A stretch of DNA of 64,000 nt. It comes from Streptomyces tsukubensis (GTDB lineage Bacteria; Actinomycetota; Actinomycetes; Streptomycetales; Streptomycetaceae). The stretch is taken from NCBI RefSeq assembly GCF_009296025.1, contig NZ_CP045178.1:3348001-3412000 (forward strand), read 5' to 3'. The position numbers were made by a program, and so were the translations under genes. Under the pieces are notes generated by a model. It had not been told where the DNA came from, did no database searches, and was given only the letters and a program-made list of their open reading frames with translations. Positions 45,761 through 54,452 of this stretch are shown here, one piece after another; position 1 is the stretch's first letter; each line of letters begins with the position of its first letter.

Positions 45761-46482
45761 GCGAGGTTCTCCTGGGTGGTTCGAGCCGGAATGCTGTCTA
45801 CACGCTGTATCTGTCCGCTGTCTCCGGGGAGTTCCCGACCGGAGGCGCCCTGTGTGTCGTCGTCGCGCCGGGCGGCCGGGTGCCGCACGGAGTCACGCAT
45901 CCGACCGGAGGCGCCCTGTGTGTCGTCCTCGCGCCGGGCGGCCGGGTGCCGCACGGAGTCACGCAGCTTGGCGCGGGCTCGGGACAGCCGGGACCGCACG
46001 GTGCCGACGGGTATGCCCAGGGCCTCGGCGGCGGACGCGTAGTCCAGCTCGCCCCAGACGCACAGGGTGAACACCTCGCGCTCGGTACGCCGCAGCCCCT
46101 TCAGCGCCGCCTTGGCCGCCGCCAGCTGTTCGGCGTCGGCCAGCCGCCCGGTCACCTCGTCGGCGAAGTCCGGGACGGTGTCCCCTCGTGGCATCCGGGC
46201 CAGGGCTCTCTGGTGCCGCCGGGCCGACCGGGCCGTGTTGCGCAGCACGTTGGTGGCGATGCCGAGCAGCCACGGGCGCAGACTGCCGGTCTCCTCCGGG
46301 CGCAGCCGCTCGCGCGAGCGCCACGCCTCCAGGTAGGTGAGGGAGACGACATCCTCGGCCGTGGCCCAGTTTCCCGTGGACCACAGGGCATGGCGGTACA
46401 CAGCGTCCGCGTGCTCCTGGAACGCCTCGGCGAGCGCGGCCGGGTCACCTTCGCGGAGACGGGCGTGGGTTGAGTGAGTCAC
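45757..46482 (-). CDS. ECF RNA polymerase sigma factor
   Basis: This 241-residue sigma-70 family protein has region 2 (AVYRHALWSTGNWATAEDVVSLTYLEAWRSRE) and region 4 (LRRTEREVFTLCVWGELDYASAAEALGIPVGTVRSRLSRARAKLR). After region 4 the C-terminus contains a tandem 22-residue duplication (RDSVRHPAARR-DDTQGASGR twice), absent from normal ECF factors. It is coupled to the CU044_5270-type gene. The GTG start reading VTHSTHARL is the best guess, since no clear ribosome binding site decides between it and upstream GTGs. Confidence 0.87.
   Translation of the reverse strand: MTHSTHARLREGDPAALAEAFQEHADAVYRHALWSTGNWATAEDVVSLTYLEAWRSRERLRPEETGSLRPWLLGIATNVLRNTARSARRHQRALARMPRGDTVPDFADEVTGRLADAEQLAAAKAALKGLRRTEREVFTLCVWGELDYASAAEALGIPVGTVRSRLSRARAKLRDSVRHPAARREDDTQGASGRMRDSVRHPAARRDDDTQGASGRELPGDSGQIQRVDSIPARTTQENLA
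45841..45966. repeat. 66-bp tandem duplication in the sigma gene
   Basis: Two nearly identical 66-bp units (45841-45906, 45907 onward) encode a repeated 22-residue peptide. Only a few substitutions separate them, so the duplication is recent. Confidence 0.92.
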
Positions 46483-46888
46483 GTGAAGTACTGTCCGAAC
46501 GGTCTGACGGGTTCCTGTGACGTGTGTCACCGGGCGTGCCACCGGGCTTGGTCTTCGGGTCGACTTCCGGTCGCGTTCGGCGTCCAGGAGCAGATTTCTG
46601 AGGTGCGGCTTGGCGGCGAACCCGCCGTGTGGCCCCGCCAGCCCGAGATCAGGGACGCGGTGAACCCGCCACCTGCGGGTCGACCTGCTGCCTTGGCACC
46701 CTTCGGTCGGAACAGTTCCAGCACCACCCACGGCCCGCCCGTCCGTGAGATCCCCAGGCGCAATGAACCGGGATCATTCACAGCCTCAACGTCCACTTTC
46801 CATGCACGCTTCCAATGCGGCGACACGCCAAAGGCCCGCCCTCCGGCCTGAACGGGAGACGGGCCTTCTCAGCAGCAGCGAGTCGGGA
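46483..46888. other. gap with possible small frame
   Basis: This 406-bp gap contains a leftward frame (46527-46826) with a plausible middle (SLRLGISRTGGPWVVLELFRP) but no ribosome binding site and a low-complexity end, so I do not call it a gene. A terminator hairpin lies at 46831-46867. Confidence 0.4.
46831..46867. terminator. stem-loop terminator of the DUF397 gene
   Basis: AAGGCCCG and CGGGCCTT pair around a 21-base loop, 22 bp past the DUF397 stop. Confidence 0.65.
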
Positions 46889-47155
46889 TCACAGAGAGTC
46901 AGGCAGGAGGCTCTCCTGACCGGCACGGACACCCTTGCAATAAGCGACGTACTCGCTCTCGGTGAGCGGGATGAGGTGGTCCGTCAGGATGGAGTGGCGG
47001 AGCAGGTACCCCTTCCCCTGGACCTTCGCCACCTCAAGGCAATCGCCTGAACCGCCGGCAGATGCCTCGGACTTGATGAATGCGAGCGTGGACTGGTCGA
47101 CATCCAGCATCTCGTTGAGCAGAGCCTTCTTGGCCTTGAGGGCTTCGTCAGTCAC
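46889..47155 (-). CDS. DUF397-like small protein
   Basis: This 88-residue protein contains GSGDCLEVAKVQGKGYLLRHS and HLIPLTESEYVAYCKGVRAG, which follow the DUF397 pattern (a GG/GSxxCVEVA turn, a short beta strand, then a helix with F/YxxF). The N-terminal helix (DEALKAKKALLNEMLDVDQ) is longer than usual. DUF397 proteins accompany HTH-DUF5753 regulators in WhiJ-type modules, probably as antagonists. The GTG start overlaps the HTH stop by 8 bp. Confidence 0.75.
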   Translation of the reverse strand: MTDEALKAKKALLNEMLDVDQSTLAFIKSEASAGGSGDCLEVAKVQGKGYLLRHSILTDHLIPLTESEYVAYCKGVRAGQESLLPDSL

Positions 47156-48032
47156 TCGAAATCTCTCTTCTGATTTTCCCGATACGTTCCAAGGACTCTT
47201 CCGGAGACAGAGAAAGATCTTTCAAGTCTCCGACGAAGTGCTTCAACCCACGGATCTCCTTGGGTGTCTCTCTGAAGGCCATGCCTGTCATGACGTCGAA
47301 CGCGGCGACCGGCCTCTCCGCCTCCCCGAACTCCAGCAGGTGGAAGGGGTAAGCCAGTGCGGCGTTGGCCTCGTAGGGAATGACGCGGAAGACCACGCCA
47401 CGCGTCGTCGCGTCATCCATCAGTGAGTCGAGCTGGCGACCCATAACTTGGGGCCCGCCCACCTGCTGGTGCAAGGCGCCCTCGCCGATGATGGCCTCGA
47501 TGACCGGTGGACTCGGGCGGTCGAACACCTTACGACGTTTCTGCCGGAAGGCCACCGATCGCTCCACGGCCTGCTGCGTCATCGTGGATTTACCCAGGTA
47601 GCTCGTTAGGGTGCGCCCGTAGTCCGGGATCTGGAAGAGCCCGGGGACGATGCTGCCGGCACAGGTGACGATCTTGTTGGCGATCTGCTCGTTGGTGACG
47701 AACTGGAGCAGGCTGGGGTCCGTGTCGTCAGCGAACTCGATCCACCAGGCGCTCTCAACGATGGCCAGACCCTCGGACCGCATGGTCTCCAGCCGGACGC
47801 GCGTGACGTCATCCATCTGGAGGAAGTCGCAGATCGTGGCCCATTCCTTGTCCTTGGGCCAGGTTTCTCCTCGCTCGATACGGGAGTACCGGTGATACGT
47901 CTTCTGGCCGAGCGCACGGGCCACGTGGATCTGCTTCACCGGGCCATCACCGCGCGGGGCAGCAAGACGGACCCGCTGAAGCGCGGCTCCGAAGCGCTCC
48001 CGCGCCGAATTCGCGACAGGATTGAGCGCCAT
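47148..48032 (-). CDS. HTH regulator with DUF5753 domain (WhiJ-like)
   Basis: This 294-residue protein has an Xre-type helix-turn-helix in a variant form (RERFGAALQRVRL, then QIHVARALGQKTYHRYSRIERGETWPKD) and the C-terminal DUF5753 domain: SLLQFVTNEQIANKIVTCAGSIVPGLFQIPDYGRTL, RQKRRKVFDRPSPPVIEAIIGEGALHQQVGG and VVFRVIPYEANAALAYPFHLLEF. It is the DNA-binding member of the WhiJ/AbaA-type triad, with the overlapping DUF397 gene and the divergent HATPase. Its position suggests control of the lanthipeptide locus. Confidence 0.88.
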   Translation of the reverse strand: MALNPVANSARERFGAALQRVRLAAPRGDGPVKQIHVARALGQKTYHRYSRIERGETWPKDKEWATICDFLQMDDVTRVRLETMRSEGLAIVESAWWIEFADDTDPSLLQFVTNEQIANKIVTCAGSIVPGLFQIPDYGRTLTSYLGKSTMTQQAVERSVAFRQKRRKVFDRPSPPVIEAIIGEGALHQQVGGPQVMGRQLDSLMDDATTRGVVFRVIPYEANAALAYPFHLLEFGEAERPVAAFDVMTGMAFRETPKEIRGLKHFVGDLKDLSLSPEESLERIGKIRREISSD

Positions 48033-48234
48033 GATCCTCCTCCCCTCTCCAGCGATTCTTCAGCCAGAGCGTAGCGCGTGACCCCTTACGGACGGCACTT
48101 CCGGGGGTAATTCCAGCATCAGGGTTGCGTACGCAGTTGCGTACGCACCACACTCGTCATCACGCACCGGGCGACCTACGTCGCGGTGTGTGACGAGTTG
48201 CGCGGCCGGCCACAGTCGCGCACTGGAGGTCACC

Positions 48235-48639
48235 ATGTGCACGACCGGGCATCCCGCGAGCCCGACCTCAGCGGCGAGATGTTTCGCCCGCGATCCCAAC
48301 TCGGTACCGATAGCGCGTAGTTGGGCTACAGCAGTATGCGAGAGCTACGGCGTGACCGACGATCTGTTAGAGACCTGCAAGCTCCTCGTCAGTGAGGCTG
48401 CCACCAACGCCGTCACCCACGGCGGGGGCGACGAGTTCACGGTAGCGATCTGCCGGGACCTGTGGATCGAAGTCTGAGCCGCAGCACCGGAATTGCCCAC
48501 CCAGCGCGAGCACGCACTGGATGCGGAGGGGGGCCGGGGCCTCCAGTTGCTGGACCTTCTGGCTCCGGGCTATCAGGTCATCCAGGACTCGACTCGCGGC
48601 GGGAAGTGCGTGCGCTTTCTGCCGAAGGGGTGGGCATGA
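48235..48639 (+). pseudogene. ATP-binding (HATPase) regulator interrupted by in-frame TGA
   Basis: The frame reads as an anti-sigma-factor-like HATPase: PNSVPIARSWATAVCESYGVTDDLLETCKLLVSEAATNAVTHGGG (N-box) up to DLWIEV. An in-frame TGA at 48475-48477 follows, and the same frame resumes with APELPTQREHALDAEGGRGLQLLDLLAPGY (G-boxes) to a natural stop. Family alignment suggests Trp or another residue at the TGA. A strong GGAGG precedes the ATG. Codon 45 is TTA. It may be a true nonsense mutation or a sequencing error. Confidence 0.75.
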
Positions 48640-48854
48640 GCGCATGCATGGCGGGGAGGCCGGACGACACCGTGGCATGCGCCCTCTTGGTGATCCTCAG
48701 CACCGCGATATTGACCGGCCTCTCCTCCATGATGCTCGCGGGAGCCCGGCACTCGGAGCGGCACCGCTGCCAAGCCAAGATCGATGAGGAACGCGTCGGC
48801 TACCACGACTTTCCGGACGAATACCCACTCAACCCCAATACCGGCCCGAGATGA
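48636..48854 (+). CDS. small single-pass membrane protein
   Basis: This 72-residue protein has one transmembrane helix (TVACALLVILSTAILTGLSSMML) and a charged tail ending HDFPDEYPLNPNTGPR. Its ATG overlaps the stop of the HATPase frame (ATGA), which argues that the HATPase frame was once read to its end. I recognise no family. It may belong to the lanthipeptide locus. Confidence 0.6.
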   Translation: MSACMAGRPDDTVACALLVILSTAILTGLSSMMLAGARHSERHRCQAKIDEERVGYHDFPDEYPLNPNTGPR

Positions 48855-48964
48855 CAGCGTCAAAGGTGGAACCGCCGTCACCGAGCACTGAAGCGCCGGG
48901 GCCTGCGGTAGACCACTGAGTCATTGCCGATCCCCGGGGACCAGCACCGTCCTTCCACTGCCCC

Positions 48965-48971
48965 AAGGAGG
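48965..48971 (+). promoter_or_regulatory. strong ribosome binding site of the precursor gene
   Basis: AAGGAGG lies 5 bases before the precursor ATG, the strongest such site in this locus, consistent with the high expression needed for a substrate peptide. Confidence 0.8.
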
Positions 48972-48976
48972 CACGC

Positions 48977-49171
48977 ATGACCGTACAACTGGAACAGCCA
49001 GTCGCTCCCGAGCAGCCGACAGCCACCGACACCGACACCGACGAGGCCACCGACCCGTTCCAACTCGACATCACCTTCATCGAGAACACTCCGGCGACCG
49101 AGACGATGCTGATGTGCAGCACCGGCGACAACTGCGGTAGCTCCTGCCCGAGCGCCTGCACCACCTCGTAA
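48977..49171 (+). CDS. FxLD family lanthipeptide precursor
   Basis: This 64-residue peptide has an acidic Thr/Asp-rich leader, the diagnostic F-x-L-D motif (F28-Q-L30-D31) and a C-terminal core with Cys 47, 53, 57 and 61 and nine Ser/Thr from T41 onward (MLMCSTGDNCGSS, then CPSACTTS). Dehydration of Ser/Thr and addition of Cys should give up to four thioether rings. D51 lies between two rings and is a candidate for the methyltransferase. The first modifying gene follows 80 bp later. Confidence 0.93.
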   Translation: MTVQLEQPVAPEQPTATDTDTDEATDPFQLDITFIENTPATETMLMCSTGDNCGSSCPSACTTS

Positions 49172-49177
49172 CGAGGT
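49163..49177. promoter_or_regulatory. palindrome over the precursor stop codon
   Basis: ACCTCGT and ACGAGGT flank one A and include the TAA stop. A second, imperfect hairpin (GGGCGGAC with GTCCGCGCCC, about 49197-49224) lies in the same 77-bp spacer. Either could reduce transcription from the precursor gene into the enzyme genes. Confidence 0.4.
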
Positions 49178-49251
49178 CTGGCCCGAGGCGCGGGCTGGGC
49201 GGACACCCCGTCCCGTCCGCGCCCTTCCCTCGAAGAAACGGAGTCTGGGTG

Positions 49252-51288
49252 ATGACACGCTCACGGCACAGTCTGTACAGGGGCGCCGATAAAGGGATGC
49301 TGCGCGCTGCGGCGAACCTCGCTGAGCCGGAGATGCCCCCTTGGCCGAAGCCCACGGCTCCGCTCGAACACTGGCGATCGTGGCTGGCGGCAGTGTGGGC
49401 CGATGACACCTTCCGACAGGCCGTGTCCAGTGCAAGCCCCGACCTGTCCCGCCAGACCCAGTCGATCATCGATGGACGCTCACCCAAAATGCGCCGGGTA
49501 CGACGGGCGGCACTGGCCATCGCTCGGTACTCGATCAGGTACGCGCACCGTTCCACTCCGTACGGCCTGTTCGCGGGCGTCGCGCTGACCGAGTTCGGCG
49601 AGACGGCCGAGGTGCGCTTCGGGGACCGAAATCGAGCTGTTACCCGGCCGGACCCGGCGGCACTGGACGCGGCGATCAGCGCCTGGGAGGCGGACGCCGA
49701 GGGGGTGGCGGACCTGGACTTATGCGTCAACAACCTCGCTCAGCAGCGAAGCGGACGCATCTATGTACCGTCAGAGGGGGCGTCGGAGTTCTCCCTCGCG
49801 CTGACCCCCGCGGTCGTGCTCGTACTCACCGCGGCGCGGTTGCCGATCCGGTATTCGGCTCTGGCGGACAAGCTCGCCGCCGAGTTCCCCACCACGACCG
49901 AACACCACCGGGCCCGGATGCTCGCGCAGCTCTTGGAAGTGCGGCTGCTGCTGTCCTCGCTACGCGCTCCCGCCACTGTCGTCGATCCGGCCGGACCCGT
50001 ACCACCTGTCCTGCGGGAGAACCTCCGGAACAATCAGGCGGCACCGGATCTGCGACTGGACGCCACAGTTCGACTGCCCGAGGTGGTCATGAGGGAGGCG
50101 GAGACCGCTGCGACGGTCCTCACCCGGCTCGCCACCCATCCAAAGGGTATCCCGGCCTGGCGCCGCTACGCCGAACGGTTCGCCGACCGTTGGGGCGAGG
50201 GCGTCGAGGTGCCGTTGGAATTGGTGACGGACCCTGAGAGGGGTTTGGGCTTCCCCGAGGGGTTCGGCCAGGTTTCCGAGCCTCCCCGCCCCATGATCCA
50301 ACGAGACCGGCTGCTCCTGGAGTTGGCCGGCACCGCAGGCATCGAGGGCAACAGATCCGTGGTCCTGTCCAGCGCTATGGTGGAGCAGTTGGAGGCCACC
50401 GTCGGCAAGCCAGTGAACACACCGCCTCACCTCGAATTGGGCGTGCAGGTTCAGGCCGACTCGACACACGCTCTGAATCACGGCGACTTTCGCCTTCGGG
50501 TGTCCACCGTCTCCCGTTCGGCCGGCTCGATGACGGGGCGGTTCTGGCACTTGTTCCCGAACGTCGGCGCGACATATGCCGACCTGCCCACAGTCGAACC
50601 CGACGCGGAGCTGGCCCAATTGTCCTTCCGTGCGGGCCGCGTCTCCGCTGACCTGCTTACACGTGCCCCACAAGCGCTGCCCCGGGTGGTCAGCGTCGGG
50701 GAGTTCCGGCATCGCACGGAGGGGGTACTGTTCCCGCTCGACCTGGCGGTGGGCATCCGCGAGGGCCGCCTCTACCTCGCAGAGATCGCTACCGGCACGC
50801 ACCTGGAGCTGCTCGCCCCTACCGCGCTCAACCTCCTGTGGAACAACTACACCCCTCCTCTGGCTCGGTACCTGGCCGAGATCAGTCGTGCCGGAGCGTC
50901 GCAGGTAACTTGGTTCGATTGGGGCGCGGCCTGGACCCTTCCGTTCACGCCGGCGCTGCGCTACCGGCGTTCGATCCTGGTGTCCGCGCGATGGAAAGTG
51001 CGGTCTCGGGATCTGCCCGGCCGCACTGCGACGCGGGATGAGTGGGCCGGGCGGTTGCATGCCTGGATGGAACGGTTCCGTGTATCGGACCGCGTGCTCC
51101 TGGCCGAGGACGACCAACGACTTCCCCTCGATCTGCGCCTGGACATGCACCTCGACCTGCTGCGCACCCACCTTGACGCCAGCCCCATCGGTGTCGCGAC
51201 GTTGTACGACGCGCCGCCCCCAAACGCTGACGGCTGGATCGGCGGGCGTGCCCACAACTTCGTACTGCCACTGATGGCATGTCCATGA
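49252..51288 (+). CDS. lantibiotic dehydratase, glutamylation (N-terminal) domain
   Basis: This 678-residue protein is the N-terminal half of a LanB dehydratase, which activates Ser/Thr of the precursor by tRNA-dependent glutamylation. Landmarks are RRAALAIARYSIRYAHRSTPYGLFAGVAL (the conserved R/KxxxRxTPFG region), VNTPPHLELGVQVQADS, DFRLRVSTVSRSAGSMTGRF and RLYLAEIATGTHLELLAPTALN. The separate elimination domain is encoded two genes downstream, as expected of FxLD systems. Codon 157 is TTA. An overlapping GTG lies one codon before the chosen ATG. Confidence 0.9.
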   Translation: MTRSRHSLYRGADKGMLRAAANLAEPEMPPWPKPTAPLEHWRSWLAAVWADDTFRQAVSSASPDLSRQTQSIIDGRSPKMRRVRRAALAIARYSIRYAHRSTPYGLFAGVALTEFGETAEVRFGDRNRAVTRPDPAALDAAISAWEADAEGVADLDLCVNNLAQQRSGRIYVPSEGASEFSLALTPAVVLVLTAARLPIRYSALADKLAAEFPTTTEHHRARMLAQLLEVRLLLSSLRAPATVVDPAGPVPPVLRENLRNNQAAPDLRLDATVRLPEVVMREAETAATVLTRLATHPKGIPAWRRYAERFADRWGEGVEVPLELVTDPERGLGFPEGFGQVSEPPRPMIQRDRLLLELAGTAGIEGNRSVVLSSAMVEQLEATVGKPVNTPPHLELGVQVQADSTHALNHGDFRLRVSTVSRSAGSMTGRFWHLFPNVGATYADLPTVEPDAELAQLSFRAGRVSADLLTRAPQALPRVVSVGEFRHRTEGVLFPLDLAVGIREGRLYLAEIATGTHLELLAPTALNLLWNNYTPPLARYLAEISRAGASQVTWFDWGAAWTLPFTPALRYRRSILVSARWKVRSRDLPGRTATRDEWAGRLHAWMERFRVSDRVLLAEDDQRLPLDLRLDMHLDLLRTHLDASPIGVATLYDAPPPNADGWIGGRAHNFVLPLMACP

Positions 51289-52358
51289 AAGGGATGACGG
51301 CCCGGCCTGGGACACAAGACCTTTCCGAGGGCACTCTTGGAGTGGCTCTACTACACATCGAGCGCGGGGACTTGGCTGCCGCGCGCAGCTGCCTGGAAGA
51401 GGCGGTCGCAGGCGGTGTCAGCGCCGGAGGCAACGCGTCCTTGTTCCACGGCGCCCCGGCCCTTGAATTCGCACTCAGCCGCGCCGGACACGCCGGACGT
51501 GATATCCACGACACCGTCGACCGGATCGTTGACGCTCGGCTGGCCGCAGCGAATCGACGGCGGGAAACCGGGGCTCTGCCGCATCTCGGAGAGTTCGACC
51601 TCATTCGGGGTTTGAGTGGGCTGGGAGCGCTGCTGCTGACCCGAGGCGCGGCTTCGCCGCTGCTTGAGGAGGTGCTGGCTTACCTGGTCTCCCTGGCGCG
51701 GCCGGTCCGTATCGAGGGTCGGGAGCTGCCGGGATGGTGGTCGGAGGCAGGGCCCAACGGTGCTGAGATGGACGGCGGACACGGCAACAACGGTCTCGCA
51801 CACGGCATCGCCGGTCCCCTGGCGATGCTGTCCCTCGCCTTCCAACATGACGTCCAAGTACCGGGGCAGCGCGAAGCGATCGAGAAGTTCGCGCGCTGGC
51901 TCGACTTGCACGGCGGTCACTACTGGACCACCCGTGCCCACTTGGACGCCTTCGAACCACCCGAGCCGGAGCCAGCCCGTCAGTCCTGGTGCTACGGCGG
52001 GCCGGGTATCGCCCGTGCCCAACAGCTCGCCGCGCTCGCGCTGGACGATCCGGACCGACGCAAGGCGGCAGAGGACACCGTCGTGCACACGCTGACCCAT
52101 CCTTTCCACCTCGCCCGGATCACCGACGCCACGCTCTGCCATGGCTGGGCCGGCCTGCTGACCCTGGCCCGCGCTGTCGCCGCCGACAGCCCCGCTCCGG
52201 AGCGCTTCAGCTCTCTGATCGGCGACCTGCACCGCCATTTGGCCTCAGACCTGGACCAGCTACCGAAGCCCGGCTTCATGGAGGGCCGTAGCGGAGCGCA
52301 GCTCGCCCTCGACGGCACGAATGCCACGGACTGGACCAGCGTGCTGTTGATCACTTGA
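51285..52358 (+). CDS. LanC-like lanthionine synthetase cyclase
   Basis: This 357-residue protein folds as the LanC alpha/alpha toroid that adds Cys thiols to dehydrated residues. Zinc ligands are visible: Cys236 in SWCYGGPGIARA and Cys285-His286 in TLCHGWAGLL. Other motifs are DLIRGLSGLGALL and GHGNNGLAHGIAGPLAMLSLA. I chose the ATG that overlaps the LanB stop as ATGA; an ATG two codons earlier is also possible. The start lacks a separate ribosome binding site, consistent with translational coupling. Confidence 0.9.
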   Translation: MKGMTARPGTQDLSEGTLGVALLHIERGDLAAARSCLEEAVAGGVSAGGNASLFHGAPALEFALSRAGHAGRDIHDTVDRIVDARLAAANRRRETGALPHLGEFDLIRGLSGLGALLLTRGAASPLLEEVLAYLVSLARPVRIEGRELPGWWSEAGPNGAEMDGGHGNNGLAHGIAGPLAMLSLAFQHDVQVPGQREAIEKFARWLDLHGGHYWTTRAHLDAFEPPEPEPARQSWCYGGPGIARAQQLAALALDDPDRRKAAEDTVVHTLTHPFHLARITDATLCHGWAGLLTLARAVAADSPAPERFSSLIGDLHRHLASDLDQLPKPGFMEGRSGAQLALDGTNATDWTSVLLIT

Positions 52359-52393
52359 CCACCCGATCCCACCGAGATGGAGCGCCCACACAT

Positions 52394-54448
52394 ATGGCCT
52401 TCGACGATGACGAGAACCTTCCGATCACCCACGACACGAGCTGGTGGCATGCCAGCGTGACTTTCCCCGGGGATGTGGTGAGCTCCGAGGCTGCCAAGTT
52501 CCTGGCGGCCGCCCTGCACGACCAGCGCTTCCACTTCCTGCGCAAGGACTCGGGGCTGCGTCTGCGCACTGAACGCCCCTCCGACGACCTGTGCGACCGC
52601 CTTATCGCTCAGCAGCTGGCCACCGGGTGGGTCGGCGGCATCTACGAACCGGAATTCGATGCATTCGGTGGGCCCGAGGGCATGGACGTGGCACACGAGG
52701 TGTTCTGCGCCGACAGCCGCAGCGCCCTGTTTGAGACCGGCGCACCAGGCGCCCGAGAGCGCTGCGTGATGCTGCTGTCCGCCATGATCCGCGAAGCCGG
52801 TCTGGATCCCTTCGAGGCCGGAGACGTCTGGTCGAAGCTGGCCGCCCTGCGGCCCCACGTCACCCCACCCATCGGGCGCAGACTCGACCGCTCGGTCTCA
52901 GCCATGTGGCGCCTGATGAACGCGGACGCGACCCGCCGGCCGGATGCGGAACCCGGCTGGACGGAGCGCGTCGCCACTTTCGAGAAGGCCGGCCGCCGCC
53001 TGCGCCGGCTCACCGCCGATGGGCGACTCATACGTGGCCTGCGGGCTGTCCTCGCCCATCACGCGATCTTCGCGTTCAACCGCGCCGGCGTGCCTGCCAT
53101 CGAGCAGGCCGCCACCGCCTGGCTTGCCCGACAAGTCGCCTTTGCCGCATGGGAAGAGACCGATGTGTCTTCCCGCCGAACCACTTCCATGGACCTCGGC
53201 CTCGCCCGATTGGAGACCACCGTGACACCTGTCACCGACCCTGCCGAACTACGCGAAATCTTGGTGGACCGCCTCATCGACAGCGGCCGTCTACGGTCCC
53301 CTGCCGTCATCGACGCCTTCCGCACCACCGACCGCCACCAGTTCCTGCCCGGCGTCGACACCGAGACGGCGTACAAGGAGGACGCGGTCCCCATCAAGCA
53401 CGACGAAAACGGCGAGATGATCTCCTGTATCTCCGCGCCCTCCATCGTCGCCACCCAGCTCGAACAGCTCGGTGCACGGCCCGGCGAGAAAATCCTGGAG
53501 GGCGGAGCCGCCACCGGCTATAACGCCTGCCTAGTGGGCAAAGTCGTCGGCCCCCACGGGCACGTGTGGACCCTCGACATCGACCAGGACCTCGTCGCCG
53601 GAGCCGAAACCAACCTCGCCCAACACGGGACTACCAATGTGACCGTCGTGCTGGCCGACGGCGCTGTCGGCCTTCCCGAGCACGCCCCGTACGACCGCAT
53701 CCAGTTCACCGTCGGCGCGGGCGATGTCCCGGTGAAACTCCTCGACCAGCTTGCCCCCAATGGCCGGCTCGTCCTCCCGATGCGGATTCGCGGCAGCGTC
53801 AGCCGCAGCTTCGCCTTCGAGCGCGACGGCGACACCTGGAAGACTGTCTCGTGCGAGATGGCGACATTCGTGCCACTGCGCAAGGGCGTCTGCGACGACA
53901 TCTACACCCTCGTGCCCATGGACGGTGAGGGCAACGTCCGCCTGGAAACCTTCAGCGAGCAGGAGGTCGACCGCGACGCGATCCGCACTGTCCTGGATCA
54001 GAAGCAGGCCAAGATTTACACCGGGGTGAAATTCCGCCAGGGCGACCCCTGGGAGTGGCTGTACCTGTACCTCGCGTCGGTGTTGCCCAACGGCCTGTCT
54101 CGCATGCCCGGCCAGCGTTCCGGCTTCACCCCGCACTTCGGTTGGGGCTCCATGGCCGCGCTCGACGGCGACAGCCTGGCCTACTTGACCATCCGCGAAA
54201 GCGAGGACGTGGAGGGTAGGTTCTGGGAGATCGGCGTCGTTGGCCACGGCCCCCGCGCCGCCGAACTCGCTGACCAAGTCGTGACGGAGATCCGCTACTG
54301 GGACAAAGGATGGGGCAATACCGCGCCGGAACCCATCTTCCATATGGCTGTCGGCGACGCCCGCGACAAGCTGACAGCCTCCGAGCCGCGCTTCGTCATC
54401 GACAAGACGTACAGCCGTCTCGTCGTGGACTGGCCGCGCAAGGGCTGA
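52394..54448 (+). CDS. methyltransferase, FxLD system, fused to LanB elimination domain
   Basis: This 684-residue protein has three parts. Residues 15-250 match the LanB C-terminal (SpaB_C-like) elimination domain (WWHASVTFPGDV, FHFLRKDSGLRLRTE). Residues 295-490 are a PCMT-like methyltransferase with motif I EKILEGGAATGYNACLVGKVVG and HVWTLDIDQDLVAGAETNL. Residues 520-684 are an FxLD-specific C-terminal domain. PCMT relatives in lanthipeptide clusters convert Asp to isoaspartate or succinimide. The ATG with GGAG upstream is chosen; a TTG overlapping the LanC stop is the alternative. Confidence 0.9.
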   Translation: MAFDDDENLPITHDTSWWHASVTFPGDVVSSEAAKFLAAALHDQRFHFLRKDSGLRLRTERPSDDLCDRLIAQQLATGWVGGIYEPEFDAFGGPEGMDVAHEVFCADSRSALFETGAPGARERCVMLLSAMIREAGLDPFEAGDVWSKLAALRPHVTPPIGRRLDRSVSAMWRLMNADATRRPDAEPGWTERVATFEKAGRRLRRLTADGRLIRGLRAVLAHHAIFAFNRAGVPAIEQAATAWLARQVAFAAWEETDVSSRRTTSMDLGLARLETTVTPVTDPAELREILVDRLIDSGRLRSPAVIDAFRTTDRHQFLPGVDTETAYKEDAVPIKHDENGEMISCISAPSIVATQLEQLGARPGEKILEGGAATGYNACLVGKVVGPHGHVWTLDIDQDLVAGAETNLAQHGTTNVTVVLADGAVGLPEHAPYDRIQFTVGAGDVPVKLLDQLAPNGRLVLPMRIRGSVSRSFAFERDGDTWKTVSCEMATFVPLRKGVCDDIYTLVPMDGEGNVRLETFSEQEVDRDAIRTVLDQKQAKIYTGVKFRQGDPWEWLYLYLASVLPNGLSRMPGQRSGFTPHFGWGSMAALDGDSLAYLTIRESEDVEGRFWEIGVVGHGPRAAELADQVVTEIRYWDKGWGNTAPEPIFHMAVGDARDKLTASEPRFVIDKTYSRLVVDWPRKG

Positions 54449-54452
54449 GCAG

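Noticed and set aside
46527..46826. Leftward small frame with SLRLGISRTGGPWVVLELFRP
   Set aside because: No ribosome binding site, low-complexity ends, and it lies beyond the terminator hairpin of the DUF397 gene; not enough to call a gene.
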